DNA of 64,000 nucleotides, from assembly GCF_000346465.2 (NCBI RefSeq), contig NC_034014.1:8448141-8512140 (forward strand), read 5' to 3'. Position numbers and translations under genes: made by a program. Below the pieces are notes generated by a model that saw only the letters and a program-made list of their open reading frames with translations, searched no databases and was not told the DNA's origin. Each line of letters opens with the position of its first letter. Position 1 is the first letter of the stretch. The stretch is from Prunus persica (Eukaryota; Streptophyta; Magnoliopsida; Rosales; Rosaceae). Positions 21,714-34,450 of the stretch are shown here, one piece after another.

Positions 21714-24700
21714 CAGAGAAACTAATGTCATTGCTAGGCAGTTTTTGAAGTTCTGTGCATTTGGCTATATTCTCTTTTCTTATTCCAGGAAATCACCCTT
21801 GGAATTATTGGAAACCTTGCCTGTCACGAAGTTCCCATGAAACATATAGTCTCTACAATTGGATTAATTGGAACAGTTGTGGATCAGTTATTTTCAGAGG
21901 ATGCTCAGTGCTTATGTGAAGCCTGTAGGTATATATAAGTTTCATCTATTTTCCCTTGATTTGGTATATGATATTTTATGTTTCCTCATTTTCTGTTCTA
22001 TTATGTTGTATCATGTGTGTATTATTGTCCCTCTTTTGCATTTCTTCCTGCATTTTCCTTGGCTTGGCGAGGAAATTTATCACCTTAAAATTCATTTTTA
22101 ATCCTATTGTTACGAACCATTATCTGTGAGGTATGCAAGGACAATACATACTCTATCTTTCATATTCCAGTACCACTAGTGTATTATACAGAGTGTAATA
22201 ATTTACATGTTCTAAATCATACTACAGTCACTCTGTAATCTGCTCTTATAATTGTTATATTGACACAGGCTGTTAACTGTGGGTCTTCAAAGTAGTGAAT
22301 GTATATCTTGGGCCAAAGAATTGCAGTCTGAACATATTCTGAGCCGCATTTTATGGATTGCGGAAAATAGCTTAAATCCACAGCTTATAGAAAAGGTAGC
22401 AGATATCTTATATATTCAGCTTTTACTCATATGAATTTGGTATGCCATCACTTTTTGTAGACAAATACATGTGGGAAAAGCTTTTTGCCTGAGTCATTTG
22501 GTTATTCTAGTTTATGTCATGGCAGTGTTTGCCTGGCGCTTGTAGTGCTTCTCACTTTTTGATGAATAATTTACAAAAAGCAGTCTTAGGAATGATATAC
22601 CAATACACTTCACCAAAGAGAATATCATGAACTATAAAGTCAAAAAGCCTCTCTGTCAACTCTGTTAAAATGTGGGAAGTGGCATCCCTACTGGCCACAG
22701 AGTTGCTTGAGTAATCACAATATGGATGAAAGAAACTGGAAAGTGAGAGCATTTAATTATAAAATACATTTATTTTATGTAATTAATATACTGTTATTTA
22801 GTGGATAGAGCTTAATCAATTGATTTCTAAAATAATAAATTGTTTAAAGGACCTTACGGTCAAAACAACTTTGACCAAAGAAACATTGATAACTTTGGAA
22901 AGTTTTAAAATTAATATTAATTTTACTGGTTTGCTTTTAAATTTTTCTAAATTGTATGTAATTTGAAATAATCATATGGTGTCAACAACACCTTGATAAG
23001 AAAATGTTTAGGATCTACACCTTGAATGGTGTCAATTACTCGCTTGGTATTGATACTTTAGATGGCCAAAGACTGTTCAAACATATCATTGAGTCACTTA
23101 TTATTCTCCATTTTACAAGTTGGAATATGTAAGCTTGTTGCCTTGCTGACCTTGCTTTTTTAACAGAGTGTTGAAGTCTTGTTAGCCACCATTGAAAGTT
23201 CAGAGGAAGTTGTGCTTATTCTCCTTCCACCTTTAATGAAGCTGGGCTTAGCAAGTCTATTAATAAATCTCTTGGATTTTGAAATGAGCCAATTATTGAG
23301 TGAAAGAGTGCCTGAAAGGTGTGTAGACACTCCATCTGCAGTTAAAGAGCTAACAAAATAAATACACAATTGCTAGATTTTTTTTTTTTTTTTTTCTTAT
23401 GTGCATCGAAAACTGTGCACAATTTTGTGTGTGGGTAATTTCATGTTTCATGGAAGCTGTTTCTTTTAATATTTATATTATATATGCCTCAAATTGGTTC
23501 TCCATTTATGTCACTAATATTTTGATGTTTTCATTTTGACTGATAGTGAAGAAAAATTTGGTTGTCTTACATTAGTTTTTCTAGACAGTAGTTTTATTGA
23601 TCATGCTAATTTCATATGCAGCTTATTGCCTCATGTGAAGTTTTCTATATAAAATGTATTTGTTCATCTTTTCCCTGAAGTCTACTTGTATATTTATTTG
23701 ATATATTTTCATTTTGGTAAAATACCAGGTACCCGGTTCTTGATGTAATCCTCCGTTCCATTGAAGCTCTTTCTGTTATTGATGGTCATTCCCAAGAGAT
23801 TTGTTCAAACAAGGATCTTTTTCGGCTAGTTTGTGACCTGGTCAAACTCCCTGATAAAGTTGAGGTACATTATCACTCGGAAACTTTGAACTGTGGGTAT
23901 ACTATATGACGTCCATATTTATGAAATTGTTGGGTGGTGCTCTTTCCTTCACTGCTTCAGCTAATAATCTGGGTATTGGTATTCTGCTGAATTCTTTTAA
24001 TCAACAGTTCAACATACAGAATTAATATTCTTTGTTTTCTTATAAATTTCAAGAACTATCTGTTCTTTCTATTAAAGAAATCTAGAGGCTAACGTACGAA
24101 TCAGTATGTGTGTTGAAGTGACTGCTTACAAATGCTACGCTACCCTTTCTTGAAACCATATTCTGAAAAGGTTATTCTATATCAGGGAGTAATCTGTGCA
24201 ACTGGATCTTTGATTCAATAGATATTTTGGTAACTTCTCCAAAATTTAGAAGGAAAAAAAAACCTTCTGTGCGGTATGTAATTCTTAATAAATTTTTCAA
24301 TAATAATACGAGCACGAAAATGAGGGCTTTGAAAAGAAAGAAAATGATGTAGCAAAGATCTTGACAATAAATAAAGGAATTATGACATATATAAATATCT
24401 TAAACTGAATTATGCAATAGATGTGTGGATATTGATATTCTGACTTAAGTGTAGCAATGCTGTTGAGATAGTACAATCTTTTCTCAAAGTTGGAGCCAGT
24501 TAATTCTTGTGAAGTAAAGAGAGGTGTGACAATGCAAAATGTAGTTATCAAAAATATTGTTGAGCTGAAAATAAAGACATTAAAAAGTACAAACCATATC
24601 GTGTTGTGTGACAGAAACATGCTAAAGTATTGCTATTTTTCCTACTATTTTCCTTCTAGTTCGCCATTTCATAGGCTGGAAAAAGAACTTCATATGGTGA

Positions 24701-26433
24701 TCAACTACCACTGGACAAAAATTTCTTGTGTAGGTTGCAAATTCTTGTATCACGGCTGGAGTTCTAATTGCAAACATTCTTTCAGATGAACCACATCTAG
24801 CTTCAGAGATATCACAGGGTAAATTGTTTATATTTCTCTTTTCTTTTGTTTTAAAGTTACCATCAGATTCTTTTGGTTTAATAACACCACATGAAGTGGA
24901 AGTGACACTATATATCCATCCAGATTTGCCTTTCTTACAGGGTCTGCTTGACATATTCCCCTTTTCTTCGGAGGATTTGGAAGCAAGGAGTGCACTTTGG
25001 AACATCATTGCAAGGTTACTGGTTAGAGTTCAGGAAAATGAAATGAGCCGATCAGCTCTCCAGCAATATGTTTCGGTTCTAGTTAGCAAATCTGATGCGA
25101 TTGAAGATGATCTTCTGGACTTCCAATTAGATGAATTAAACTCAAAAGCTAGAACTACTTCTGTATCCTGTTCTGACTAGCAGTAACAATGCAATAAATT
25201 GGCAATAGAATCTTATTTTCCTGCCATATGTGAGGTTCATATTGTTTCACATATCAAGTTCCGTGTCCTGCAATATTTTCTTTTTCCTTTACTTTTGCTA
25301 CAGCTTAGAAGGATCATCAGTCTTTTAAATCAGTGGACTGCTTCAAAGGATGATGACAAAGAGAATGAAATGATGGGCAACCGATATGAGGATGATATAA
25401 ACATTGATAGATTGTTGGACTGCTGTTGTAAGCATTCTGAGTAAGTTGTGTTCCTCTGTTCTCAATTTTTCACGCTTTTATGAATCCTCAAAGATATCTT
25501 GTTTTAAACTGTTCTCATTACTTGACATCATTATCTTGTGTCCCATCTAAAGTCCTATACTCATCCATTGTTTCTGTTCTCTTCATAAGGCCTAACAAAT
25601 CTGTTCTGATCTAAATGGGCTAACAAGTCCTTTTATGTCCCCTCTGTGTGAAGAAAATCTAAAAGGAGGGGACAGATGGAGAAGTTTTAAAGCAGTGTGT
25701 TCTCCCTATTATCTTCTGAAAAATGAAGCAGACTTAACTAGATTAGGTCTACACACGAGCATTTTCTGGCTACCTCCTTGGGCGGAGGCCTGACTTTGGA
25801 TTGGGTGGACACCCTTTGACGGGAGAAACTTTGGCAATTGGTACTGGTAGGCTTTGTAGTCTGTTTGAAATCCAAGCGAGGTTTGAAAATGAAGAAGACG
25901 GAAGGGCATTTGGGGCGAGAGGACAAGAGTACTTGGTTGAATTTAATTATTTCCAAGCCAATCTTGTAATGGTCAGAGTGATTTGTGGGCTGTATAAAAA
26001 TCTTCTAATTTGACGTCAAAAGTAATTGGCAAATCATACTGCTTTCTCTGTGTTGTTTTCATAATGTTTGTTGATGCCTTATAATATGATATCTGATCAT
26101 AATAATTGAAAGCTGATTTCTTTGTTTGGCATTCGGGTGTGTTTGGATGGTAAGAAAATCAGAAGAGAGAGATAAATTTTTCTTTTTTTCTTTTTTGGTC
26201 CGAATCGATAAACTGTTCTTTATCTCTGATTTTGTGCGTACTTTCTTGTGTCAAATGAATTAATTACGAAAGATCACATATCCTGTTTGGAAATTGGAAC
26301 GACGTTTTAAAGTTTCAGTTCATTGATGCTGGTTGATTTTTTGTCCACTGATCTTTATTGACAAGGTCATGACTAAGTATCTTTCAGGTATGTACCGCCT
26401 GCAGTTTCTCCGGACATGGACTTCAAAGAATAG
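19836..26433 (+). CDS. SAAL1: SAAL1-like armadillo-fold protein
   Basis: Ten exons join in phase: 19836-19943, 20673-21056, 21543-21608, 21789-21928, 22269-22395, 23167-23318, 23729-23864, 24734-25162, 25304-25440, 26388-26433 (574 aa as read). The order matches animal SAAL1: an acidic region, WEEYGCILWDLA, then helical armadillo-like repeats with LGIIGNLACHE and CRLLTVGLQSS (GILGNMAC and SRLLLTCLSQ in the human protein). Animal SAAL1 is linked to proliferation and transcription; the plant role is unknown to me. A strong GTAAGT donor after 25440 and an acceptor before 26388 make the short last exon likelier than the in-frame TAA at 25442. Exon 8 contains an intron-like 123-nt stretch (24818-24940); without it the protein is 533 aa. 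Start is the ATG at 19836. Confidence 0.87.
21663..21709. repeat. (TC)n microsatellite
   Basis: About 23 TC dinucleotides in intron 3 of the SAAL1-like gene, just after the exon ending at 21608. Likely length-polymorphic. Confidence 0.95.
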
Positions 26434-26894
26434 ACTAGAGTCACAGCGACAAAGGTTTGTTACAAAATATCACTAGGAGGAACAAAATTTCTTTGGATCT
26501 CCAACAGGAAAAGGAACATAAAGTTGTGAGAACATCATTGCTGAAGCCGAAACTGCCCCTCCAGCACCACCGAGGCAAGGCTGGAACAGATGGTGGGACT
26601 GTCAACCTCCCCAGCCACCTTATCATACAAAGTACTCAGAAACTAAGCAGGGGGACCAAATATGATCAGTTCAAAGGTACTCCAGGGCCTGTATGAGCTA
26701 TATAACTATCAACCCCGATCTTGTACATGTGACATTTTGTCAAACAAAGAGTTCATAATGTGAAGGGTCTTCTCCTTGTTTAGGCACTGAAAAAAGCAGA
26801 ACAAAATTTTCTTTGTTTGGGATCTGCACATGTGGTAAATCATCTTTCTATCCCTGCTAAATAGTCTAAGAAAAACAAAAAGAAAAAAACAAGG
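26434..26894. other. Convergent 3' UTRs of SAAL1 and RMI2
   Basis: The two genes end tail to tail with 461 bp between stop codons. This should hold both 3' UTRs, which may overlap. No other frame is supported. Confidence 0.6.
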
Positions 26895-28020
26895 TTACAC
26901 AGGTCCTTCCATTAAGGGCTGATAGAACATTTTGTATGCCTCCAAAACTTCAAGGTACCACATTGCCTCTCGATCAGGGGAAGCCGAAAGATCAACCATC
27001 TTGTGAACCTGATATTCAGAAACAATGGCAATTTAAATTTCAGTTCTTCAAATTACTTGAAATTGCTCATGTATGCAATGCCCATTTGGGCAAAAATATG
27101 CTTCAAATGAAGAGGACTTCATTAAAATCGCAATTTTAAGAATAGTATTGGATTCGAATTTGGGAGTTCTTCAACTGAGGGAAGAGGGTACAACTAGACT
27201 AAGAGCTAGTTGGTAACCATGCCGGGACTTAAAACAACATTACATATACCACATTTACAGATCAAGTTAGTGATCGCTTTCACTTATCTCAGTACGACCC
27301 ATAAGTTGGGTCCTACAATGTGATCACATAGTGATCGATAAATAAATGTGTAAATGATTTTACTACAGACATCCACTAACATTTCTATGAGCCAAATTCA
27401 ATTCCTGTATTCAATCAAACATATTATAAGGCCACAAGTTACTTGTAGCTCAAATAATTGTTCCTAGTCTTGATATCTTCTTTTACATACAAATAATTTA
27501 CCTGGATCATTGGGGGCTCATCCGTACGGACCATGTAGCGTCCAACAACCATTACATACATTCCTGCATTACCGAAAAAAAGAGAGGAAGCAAATACAAA
27601 TTAGCAGGTGCTAAAATGCGCACAAAGAAGACGCGGGAATGCTAAAGTGAGCCGGGGGTGGTGGTTACCGATATTCCAAGGGCGGCCGCGAAACTCGGGT
27701 CTGAGGGAGAGCTCGATGACGCCGGTGCCGTCGTCGAGATACAAGCACTCTCCGTCGGCGGAGACATCGACCAAAATGCCCTTCCGGAGGTAATGAAGTA
27801 ATAACAGGGAAAGAAGAGGGGTAATTTGAGAAGATTGGAAAAATGAAAAGATATAAAAATAAAAAAGGGGGAAAGAGAAAGAGGAAGGTTATCTTCGAAC
27901 CTGTAACCAGGCACGTTGGAATATGATGTTGTGCAATTCCATGGCGTTCTCGGAAGAAGTTTCTTGCGCGTCTTTCAGTTGGACACACAGCAGCTTAAGA
28001 GCAGCTAGGTTGTAGTCCAT
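26895..28020 (-). CDS. RMI2: RecQ-mediated genome instability protein 2 (RMI2)
   Basis: Four minus-strand exons join in phase: 28020-27901, 27780-27669, 27563-27502 and 27008-26895, giving 135 aa. RMI2 is a small OB-fold protein that pairs with RMI1 in the RecQ helicase-topoisomerase III (dissolvasome) complex, which resolves double Holliday junctions in the nucleus. The sequence shows the plant N-terminus MDYNLAALKLLCVQLKDA, the OB strands GILVDVSADGECLYLDDGTG and VIELSLRPEFRGRPW, then GMYVMVVGRYMVRT and the C-terminal helix REAMWYLEVLEAYKMFYQPL. Length is normal for plant RMI2. Exons 1 and 2 are separated by only 120 bp of A/T-rich intron. I see no lesion. Confidence 0.92.
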
Positions 28021-29219
28021 CTCTCTCGCTCCCTGAAACCCAAAACGCAACCACGCCCAACTTGTGAGAGTGCGTTTTGGAATATCTAAAAGGTAAATGA
28101 GAGCCAAATTGGGCATTTCAAATTCCATGAGAAATGAAGCAACGGTGTCGTTTCCAAAGTACATTATCAGCCCATTTAGCGCCTTTTTTTTTTTCTTTTT
28201 TTTTTTTTTGGTGGGTAGCATTTTAGTCTCTTCATCACATAAATTATAGGAAGATAAATAGATTTTGTCCCAAAAAAAAAAGAAAAAAGATTTGTCTGCT
28301 ATTTGTTGTATGCCCTTATGGGCTCTATTTTTATTTAAAAAATATGGTATATAAGATGGTATGCAAATGTGGTATGTCTAGCATTGCTCTTTATAATTAT
28401 TATAAAACGAATATTTTTTTTAGATTGAGCGATCAACTAATCTAAGTGGGGGATGCACACTAGGGGATTCAAACTGGTGCCATAGGATTTGCAAACAAAC
28501 ACCTCTACAACTAAGGTAAACACCCATTGGCTACTTTATTTTGTATCATGGGTGTAATTGCAAATATCATCATCAGAATCCTTTTATTCTTTCACTAAAT
28601 TGATTTGATAATATAATTTTCACATTGATAACTTGGAAATAAACAAATGCGGCCCTATTTCCTTTTAGTCTACTACAATCTAGGTGTAATTGCAAATATC
28701 AGAATTAGAATCATTTTATTCTTTCACTGAATTGATTTGATAATAAAATTTTCACGTTGATAACTTGGAAATAAACAAATGCGGCCCTATTTCCTTTTAG
28801 TCTACTACAATCTGGCTAGAGAAAAAACTCTTGTCTATTTTATATTTCATACCTCTTTTTCTTTATCTCTCTCATCATGTAATGAAAGATGGAGAAACAT
28901 ATGTATAAAACATGAGATATGCAGGGTTTTACTCCACTAGGAGGCTAGGCAGTATATAGATGTCTCTCAATGCAACAAATCTTATTCCTTTTTTTTTCCA
29001 CTCAATAAACACAATTTATTCTGATGCACACAAAATAAATAATTTTGTTGTCACTTTATTTTCCTTCGACAATATTTTTTTAATTTAAAAATAAAAAAAG
29101 CACATCAACTCATTTACATTATGTGGTGTAATTAACAAGCACACAAGCAGCCAACAGGCCCAACACCAATTAATTAATTGTAAATTCGAAATTAAACAGG
29201 AAAAATTAAATAATTTAAT
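28021..29219. other. Intergenic region between RMI2 and the GDSL lipase gene
   Basis: Holds the RMI2 upstream region, a T-tract near 28186-28209 and a 132-bp tandem duplication. No gene seen. Confidence 0.6.
28551..28813. repeat. 132-bp tandem duplication
   Basis: Units 28551-28682 and 28683-28813 each start GGTGTAATTGCAAATATCA and end with CTACTACAATCT. They differ at a few sites, so the duplication is fairly recent. Confidence 0.92.
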
Positions 29220-31169
29220 TTAGAATATGAGGGAGATGCCACTGCTCAGCAAATCATCGGCTAAAACTTTGTTTGCAGCTTCCGAAGGATGAACACTATC
29301 CCAAAACACATACTCTGATGCATTGGCGCACGTGCCAATTGACTCGGCATTGCACAGTATTGATGTTTCTACCAGGCCTGTTCCACAACACGCCTTCCTT
29401 GCCTCAAAGAACCCTGTAAATTAATCACACAAATTATTATTAAATTTGTGTGGGCTCGTCTACTAACATTTACAAAATTATTTTTACGAAAACAATAAAA
29501 ATAGGCAAAGAGACTGTACTAAGGGGTTATAATGAGGGGTTAATTAATAGGCACCACGTCAATTGGAGAGTTATTATTGAACGGTCAAATTGAACCCCTC
29601 AACACACCCCTTCACCACCATAACCCCTTCATTGGAGAAGCTCCCATAAAAAAGGGCCTTGACGTACCATTTTCGGCGGGCTTTGTGACAAGGTTGTAGA
29701 GAGGTTGGTAGATGTCAAAGATGACCAAAGTGAGACCAGAAAGTTGCTTTTGCAAGCTCTGAGATGTGGCATTGAGCTTGTTATTAAATGAGACAGCATC
29801 CTTGTTAAATTTAGCCAAGCACTCATTGCTATCCGCCCCAAATATTGTGATGGCTGCTGGCAAGCATCCTAGTGGTGGCAATGTGGTCACTCCAATTTTC
29901 CTTGCTCCCAATACATATAGATTCTGTAACAAAGGCAATTTAATTTACTTTCTTGATGTTTAGTGTTTGCATAAATAAATGTCCCCTAAATGTAACCGTA
30001 CTAAAGTGTGACGAGACATCGCATGCCACCTCAGCGCAATATTCCAAAAGAACTAGTCACTAATAAGGCTTTCTGCAATCTCTTATGAAGCCCAGATTGA
30101 CCTAGTAGTTTATTGACGTGGGACTTAACACACCAACCTGGAGTGTTACATACAATGAGAACCAATGTAATATGGCCTTGGTTTAATGGGTCCCAAAATC
30201 AAAATTCTGTTATTTTTTTCTAGACGGTGGCAGTGATATTTCTCTAATTCACAATGTTAGAAGAAGTGTCGAGTTCAAAATACCACCTCCTTATTGATTC
30301 GAAATAAAATATGTAGGAAAAAGAATTGTGATCTACCTGAATAAATTTTGCATAAGATTGAATGAGAATGTCAGAGAACTGGTTAGCTGTGTAGACCTTG
30401 TAAAGAAGAGGATTAATGTAGTAGTTCTGAACAAAGTCACTGCTGCCAGCACTAACAAGGTAGACAGCACCAGATATGATTGATGTAAGATTGGCCTTTC
30501 CTGCAATTCCCACCACCTTGTTTTGGTATTCCTTGTAGTTCTCCAGCTGCTGATTTAGTGAAATAGTATGCTACAAAAACCCAACATTTATACAAGAAAA
30601 TTTATAAACATCATGCAATGTGTTTGTGTGAAAGAGAGATTTTTAACTAGCTAGTTAGCAATATTGAAATATTTTTACATATAATTTTGCTGTAGAGTCA
30701 TAATAACCAGAACCAGCTGAGGCAAAATTGGCACCAATCAAGAGGTTTTTTCCTGCAGCTTCTTTGCTAAGATACGCTGGTGGGTAGGAAGTAAAGCCAA
30801 GGTTTTCAGCTGTAGCCAAAGAAAACAAAGCAAACAAGCAAACCAAACAAAACCCAATTAGAGGAACAAAAGATATTGTCTAAAAAGGAGAGTGAGAAAT
30901 GCATGGTGTTTCTGAGATAAGTAGGTACCAGTGAAGTCTGAAGCAAGCTTTCCATTGCAGAACCTACCAGTTGGCTTGTGGTTGGAAAAGTCTCTTCCAT
31001 AAGGAGGGAAGTTGGCTTTGATTATGGTTTTGACATTGTTGTTATTACCAGCATCCACAACAGAGTCTCCAAATAGGAACAAGGCAGGAACCAAAGGCTG
31101 CCCATGAGCCAGAGAGAGTACCATAATCAAAAGAGAAAAGGAAGCTAAGAAAGAGCACAAAGAGCCCAT
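29220..31169 (-). CDS. GDSL esterase/lipase, secreted
   Basis: Five minus-strand exons join in phase: 31169-30929, 30809-30679, 30570-30337, 29923-29668 and 29413-29220, giving 351 aa. An N-terminal hydrophobic signal peptide (about 1-23, ending AHGQ) points to secretion. Block I holds the nucleophile in FLFGDSVVDAGNNN (S36), block II GANFASAGSGY, block III GSSDF (166-170, with Ser where many members have Asn) and block V FWDSVHPS (D326, H329), so the Ser-Asp-His set is complete. GSSDF and QNYYINPLL place it near Arabidopsis At5g22810/At3g53100-type enzymes, a closeness I judge from memory. Substrate unknown; plant members act on lipid or cuticle esters in the apoplast. Intron 4 carries a small fold-back. 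Confidence 0.94.
29518..29634. repeat. Small fold-back sequence in intron 4 of the GDSL gene
   Basis: TAAGGGGTTAT near 29519 is mirrored by ATAACCCCTTCA near 29620-29631, with AGGGGTT/AACCCCT inside. This looks like a degraded miniature element; no target duplication is certain. Confidence 0.4.
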
Positions 31170-31285
31170 GCTTTTCAGAATCTTTTTGCAGAATTGAGAC
31201 TCTTTTTTCTTTGGCCTTTTTGATTAGTCAGAAGTGAGACTTTGGTGAAGAAAGAATTCGAAGATGGGTTACTGAGGAAGGGGGA

Positions 31286-31293
31286 TATTTATA
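31286..31293 (-). promoter_or_regulatory. TATA box of the GDSL lipase gene
   Basis: The minus strand reads TATAAATA about 117 bp upstream of the ATG at 31169, a normal spacing for a plant core promoter with a short 5' UTR. Confidence 0.6.
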
Positions 31294-34200
31294 AAGAATT
31301 TGGAGAAGGGGCTATAAATAAAGTCCAAATTAAACTAGTCGGGGAAATCGAATCTAAGACGGGTACAGAAGTAAATGCTCTTAATTACTTGAGTTACAAG
31401 CTCTTTTCACAAATATTTTTTATTATTAGACCATATGTAAAACAGCAATATTGCCTCAAAAAGAGATAAACCTTTAAAGAGAAATCTTTGACAGTGCATT
31501 GTGAGATTTCTTGGGTTACTTGCTAGTTAGGCAGAAATGCTAAGACAGTAATGTAACTAGAGAACAAACATATGGACACCTACCACCAATATTTGATTGG
31601 GGAGAACTGAAAAACCAAATTTACCCTCTGGACATTCATAATAGATCCACAATTTGATTGGGGCAAAAATGTCATTTAACTCCAGAATCAATAGTGGTGC
31701 AAAAAACAAAAAGAGGGAGTGGTTCGTGGAGTGTCCTAATGAATTGTTCTTTGAGCTGTCATGGCTTCTAGTATACCTTTTAGCATACCCTTTTCCAAAG
31801 TGAGAAAACTTCAATGAATATTGGCACTTGAATTTAAGACACATATATTGCTGCAAGCAGTGCTGAAAAGTTTTTTCCCCTTCAATAATTTTGTGTAGTG
31901 TGCCCTTACCAATTTCAATGGCAGTTCTCCAATCACTGTCGAACCCTTAGAAAAATTTACTGCATACCTGAAACACAGCTATTGAGACTTCCAGTTGCTC
32001 ATTTATTGGTGGCACCTGCAATAGGTTCAGGTTTTTGTTAGTTTTTTTTTTTCTCGTTCCTCAAGATTTTCTGGTATATGATAGAGTATTGACCTTCTGT
32101 TTTTTCTTTTAACATTTAACTTCTTCTTATTTGTATGCTGTTAAGATAATATGATTAGTTTAATCATCACATGGTGATAGCTACTTTTGAAAAAGAAAAG
32201 AAAAAAAGGCTCAGTTAGGTTTAGCTATACCTGAAAAGAGTTCTCAGCAAGGAGGCCTACTAAATTTCAGCCCATTGATAGGTAGCCTCCTACTAAATTT
32301 CAGCCCATTGATAGGTAATGTCTTCAAAATTTTGCAAACGACAATTGTATTATTATCCTTGATAGATGGCCTATTTCCACAATTGCCTTAAGTCGCTATT
32401 CTTCTAATGAAAATGTTTCAATCACAGCCTCATGCAACATCATGCACATCTCTTGCAGATCACATTTTAGAGGAGGCTCCCTGCGAATAAGGTAGCATTT
32501 GGAACACTGCGCTACCATGACGGATCCGGTTCGGTTCAGTTTTTCTCTCGAATTGGAATTAAAATAGAAACTTATATACAGTCCAATTTGGTTTGGTTAA
32601 GTTTTTATAGAAACTGTATAGAAGAATCGAATCAAATCAGAACCGGCCAAACCAGACTTATGTGATTCCGATTAGGTTTGGCCCTGTTTCTGGTTTGGAA
32701 ATATCAAAATATAAAGATGTGGAGAAAAAATAAATAGGAAGAAGAGAAAAATATGTAGAATAGATAATTTAAAAAAAAGAGAGATGTAAAAGAGATAAAA
32801 TAAAAGAGAAAGAGGTGAAGAGATAGTGAGGAAGAGAAATATAAAGAAATAGGTGAAAAAGAGATAAAGACAAAGGCGCAAAAAGAACGGGTATGGTTCA
32901 CAGAAAAAAAAAAAATTGGGCTAGAGTAGTTATTTAGTTGAGTATAACTAAGACATTTGGGTATTAATTGACCTAAAATATCTAGATATTACCTAAAGTT
33001 ACTAATGTTTTATTTGAGTATTAATTAATTAGGCTTAATTGGCTAAAAAATTGGCTAAAAAAGAAGTTTATGTCCTTAATTTTCTGAAAAAAAAGGATAG
33101 ATGGTGAATCGAAAGTTAAGTACAAGTTCATGAGGCAAATCAGTAGTTAAACCTATAAACTAAAAAAAGAATCCCTAGCGAATATGGAATTCTCCGCCAA
33201 TGGGCCTAATTCATATAATAATTAAATAGACTGAGCCCATTGGGCTTGGTTTGACTGAGCCCATTGTCTCTAACTAAATAAACTTCTTTAGGCCTTCATT
33301 AGCCAAGTGTCATCATTTAGAGCTCGAAATTAAAACTATCAGGGCCAGAATTCTATAGTGAGGGCCTTACGGCCCTTATATGAAGCCCTATCTATTAACT
33401 GTTAGATTAAATTAATTAGTCGTTGGATCAAATTGATTAGTTTGATCAAACAGTTAAGAGATAGAATCTCACTATAGAATGACTCACCATTAGGCCTTTT
33501 TGGCCATGAGCTGTATATTTGAGAGCCTCATAGTAGTTGAGCCCCAAATAGAGACCCCATTGGAGATGGCCTAAGACAATATTTTATTTTACTTCTATCT
33601 TGGATAAGAAAGAGAGTAAGTCTAATGCAAGGGAAAGGGGCTAGGTGCTGTTTTACAAAATGGGTACTATTCACAAAATCTAGCCTCTCAATTTTTGTGT
33701 GGTTCTAGTGGTTGTGAGGGGTTTGGAGCTAAAACTCAAAATTTTTTATTTTAATTTATTATTTTATTTGTGATAAAAATCAAAGCATAAGAAAATCAAC
33801 ACATAAATTTATTTTCGGAAACAATTTTGAGCCATATTTTGGAACAACAATTTTGAGCAAAATGAAAAAAGATAAACAAGTAGAAATGTTTGGAGTAATT
33901 GAGAGATTTTTTGGGTGAGAACATGATGAACAAATATTAGGTTCTTACAGCGTTGTGAGGAAAAAAAAGAAAAAAAAGAAAGAAAAGGCTGATCTAGTTG
34001 TGTGTGTGAGTTTAATATGCTATCGCCCCTTTCAATAGGAAAGGTCAAAAATAAAAATATAAAAAAAACAGCGGACCAACTAGGGGCCATTGCATTTGAG
34101 AGCGCCGCATGAAAACTCCTCAATGGTTGTTGGAGTCAACTTTTGTTGCTTCTTTTTTTCTTTTCAAAAACTTATAATGGGCCACTTATCTTGTCCGGTC

Positions 34201-34450
34201 AGTAGGTGGGCAAAACCAGCCGCCATCTTGTTTTATGCCAAACTGGACTAAACCAAACATATGCATTAGAAAGTGATGTTTTTTCATTTGAGGCCAGATC
34301 TGGCCAGCCGTCATCTTGATCAATCCAATTAAACATTCTAAAGATAAATATTGTTGTTAGGCAAGAAGGTCCCATTGCACTAAAATGCAAGAGTTTATTA
34401 TACATATACACATAGCCACATACTACTAATTTAAGTGTGTCACTAGTAAT
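31294..34450. other. Intergenic region without recognised genes
   Basis: About 3.2 kb of AT-rich DNA. It has a short direct duplication near 32254-32315 (CCTACTAAATTTCAGCCCAT), purine-rich low-complexity DNA at about 32700-32900, and a duplicated GAGCCCATTG near 33234-33264. No coding region or RNA gene could be supported. Confidence 0.55.

Noticed and set aside
24819..24820. GT at 24819 as donor of an extra SAAL1 intron
   Set aside because: Splicing to the TTACAG acceptor at 24940 shifts the frame and hits a stop at once; reading through stays open.
25442..25444. TAA at 25442 as the SAAL1 stop codon
   Set aside because: It overlaps a strong GTAAGT donor, and the exon at 26388-26433 completes the frame in phase with its own stop, so splicing is likelier.
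25709..26013. Overlapping 60-70 codon frames on both strands in the last SAAL1 intron
   Set aside because: Clean GT-AG intron around them, no recognisable domain, and frames on both strands.
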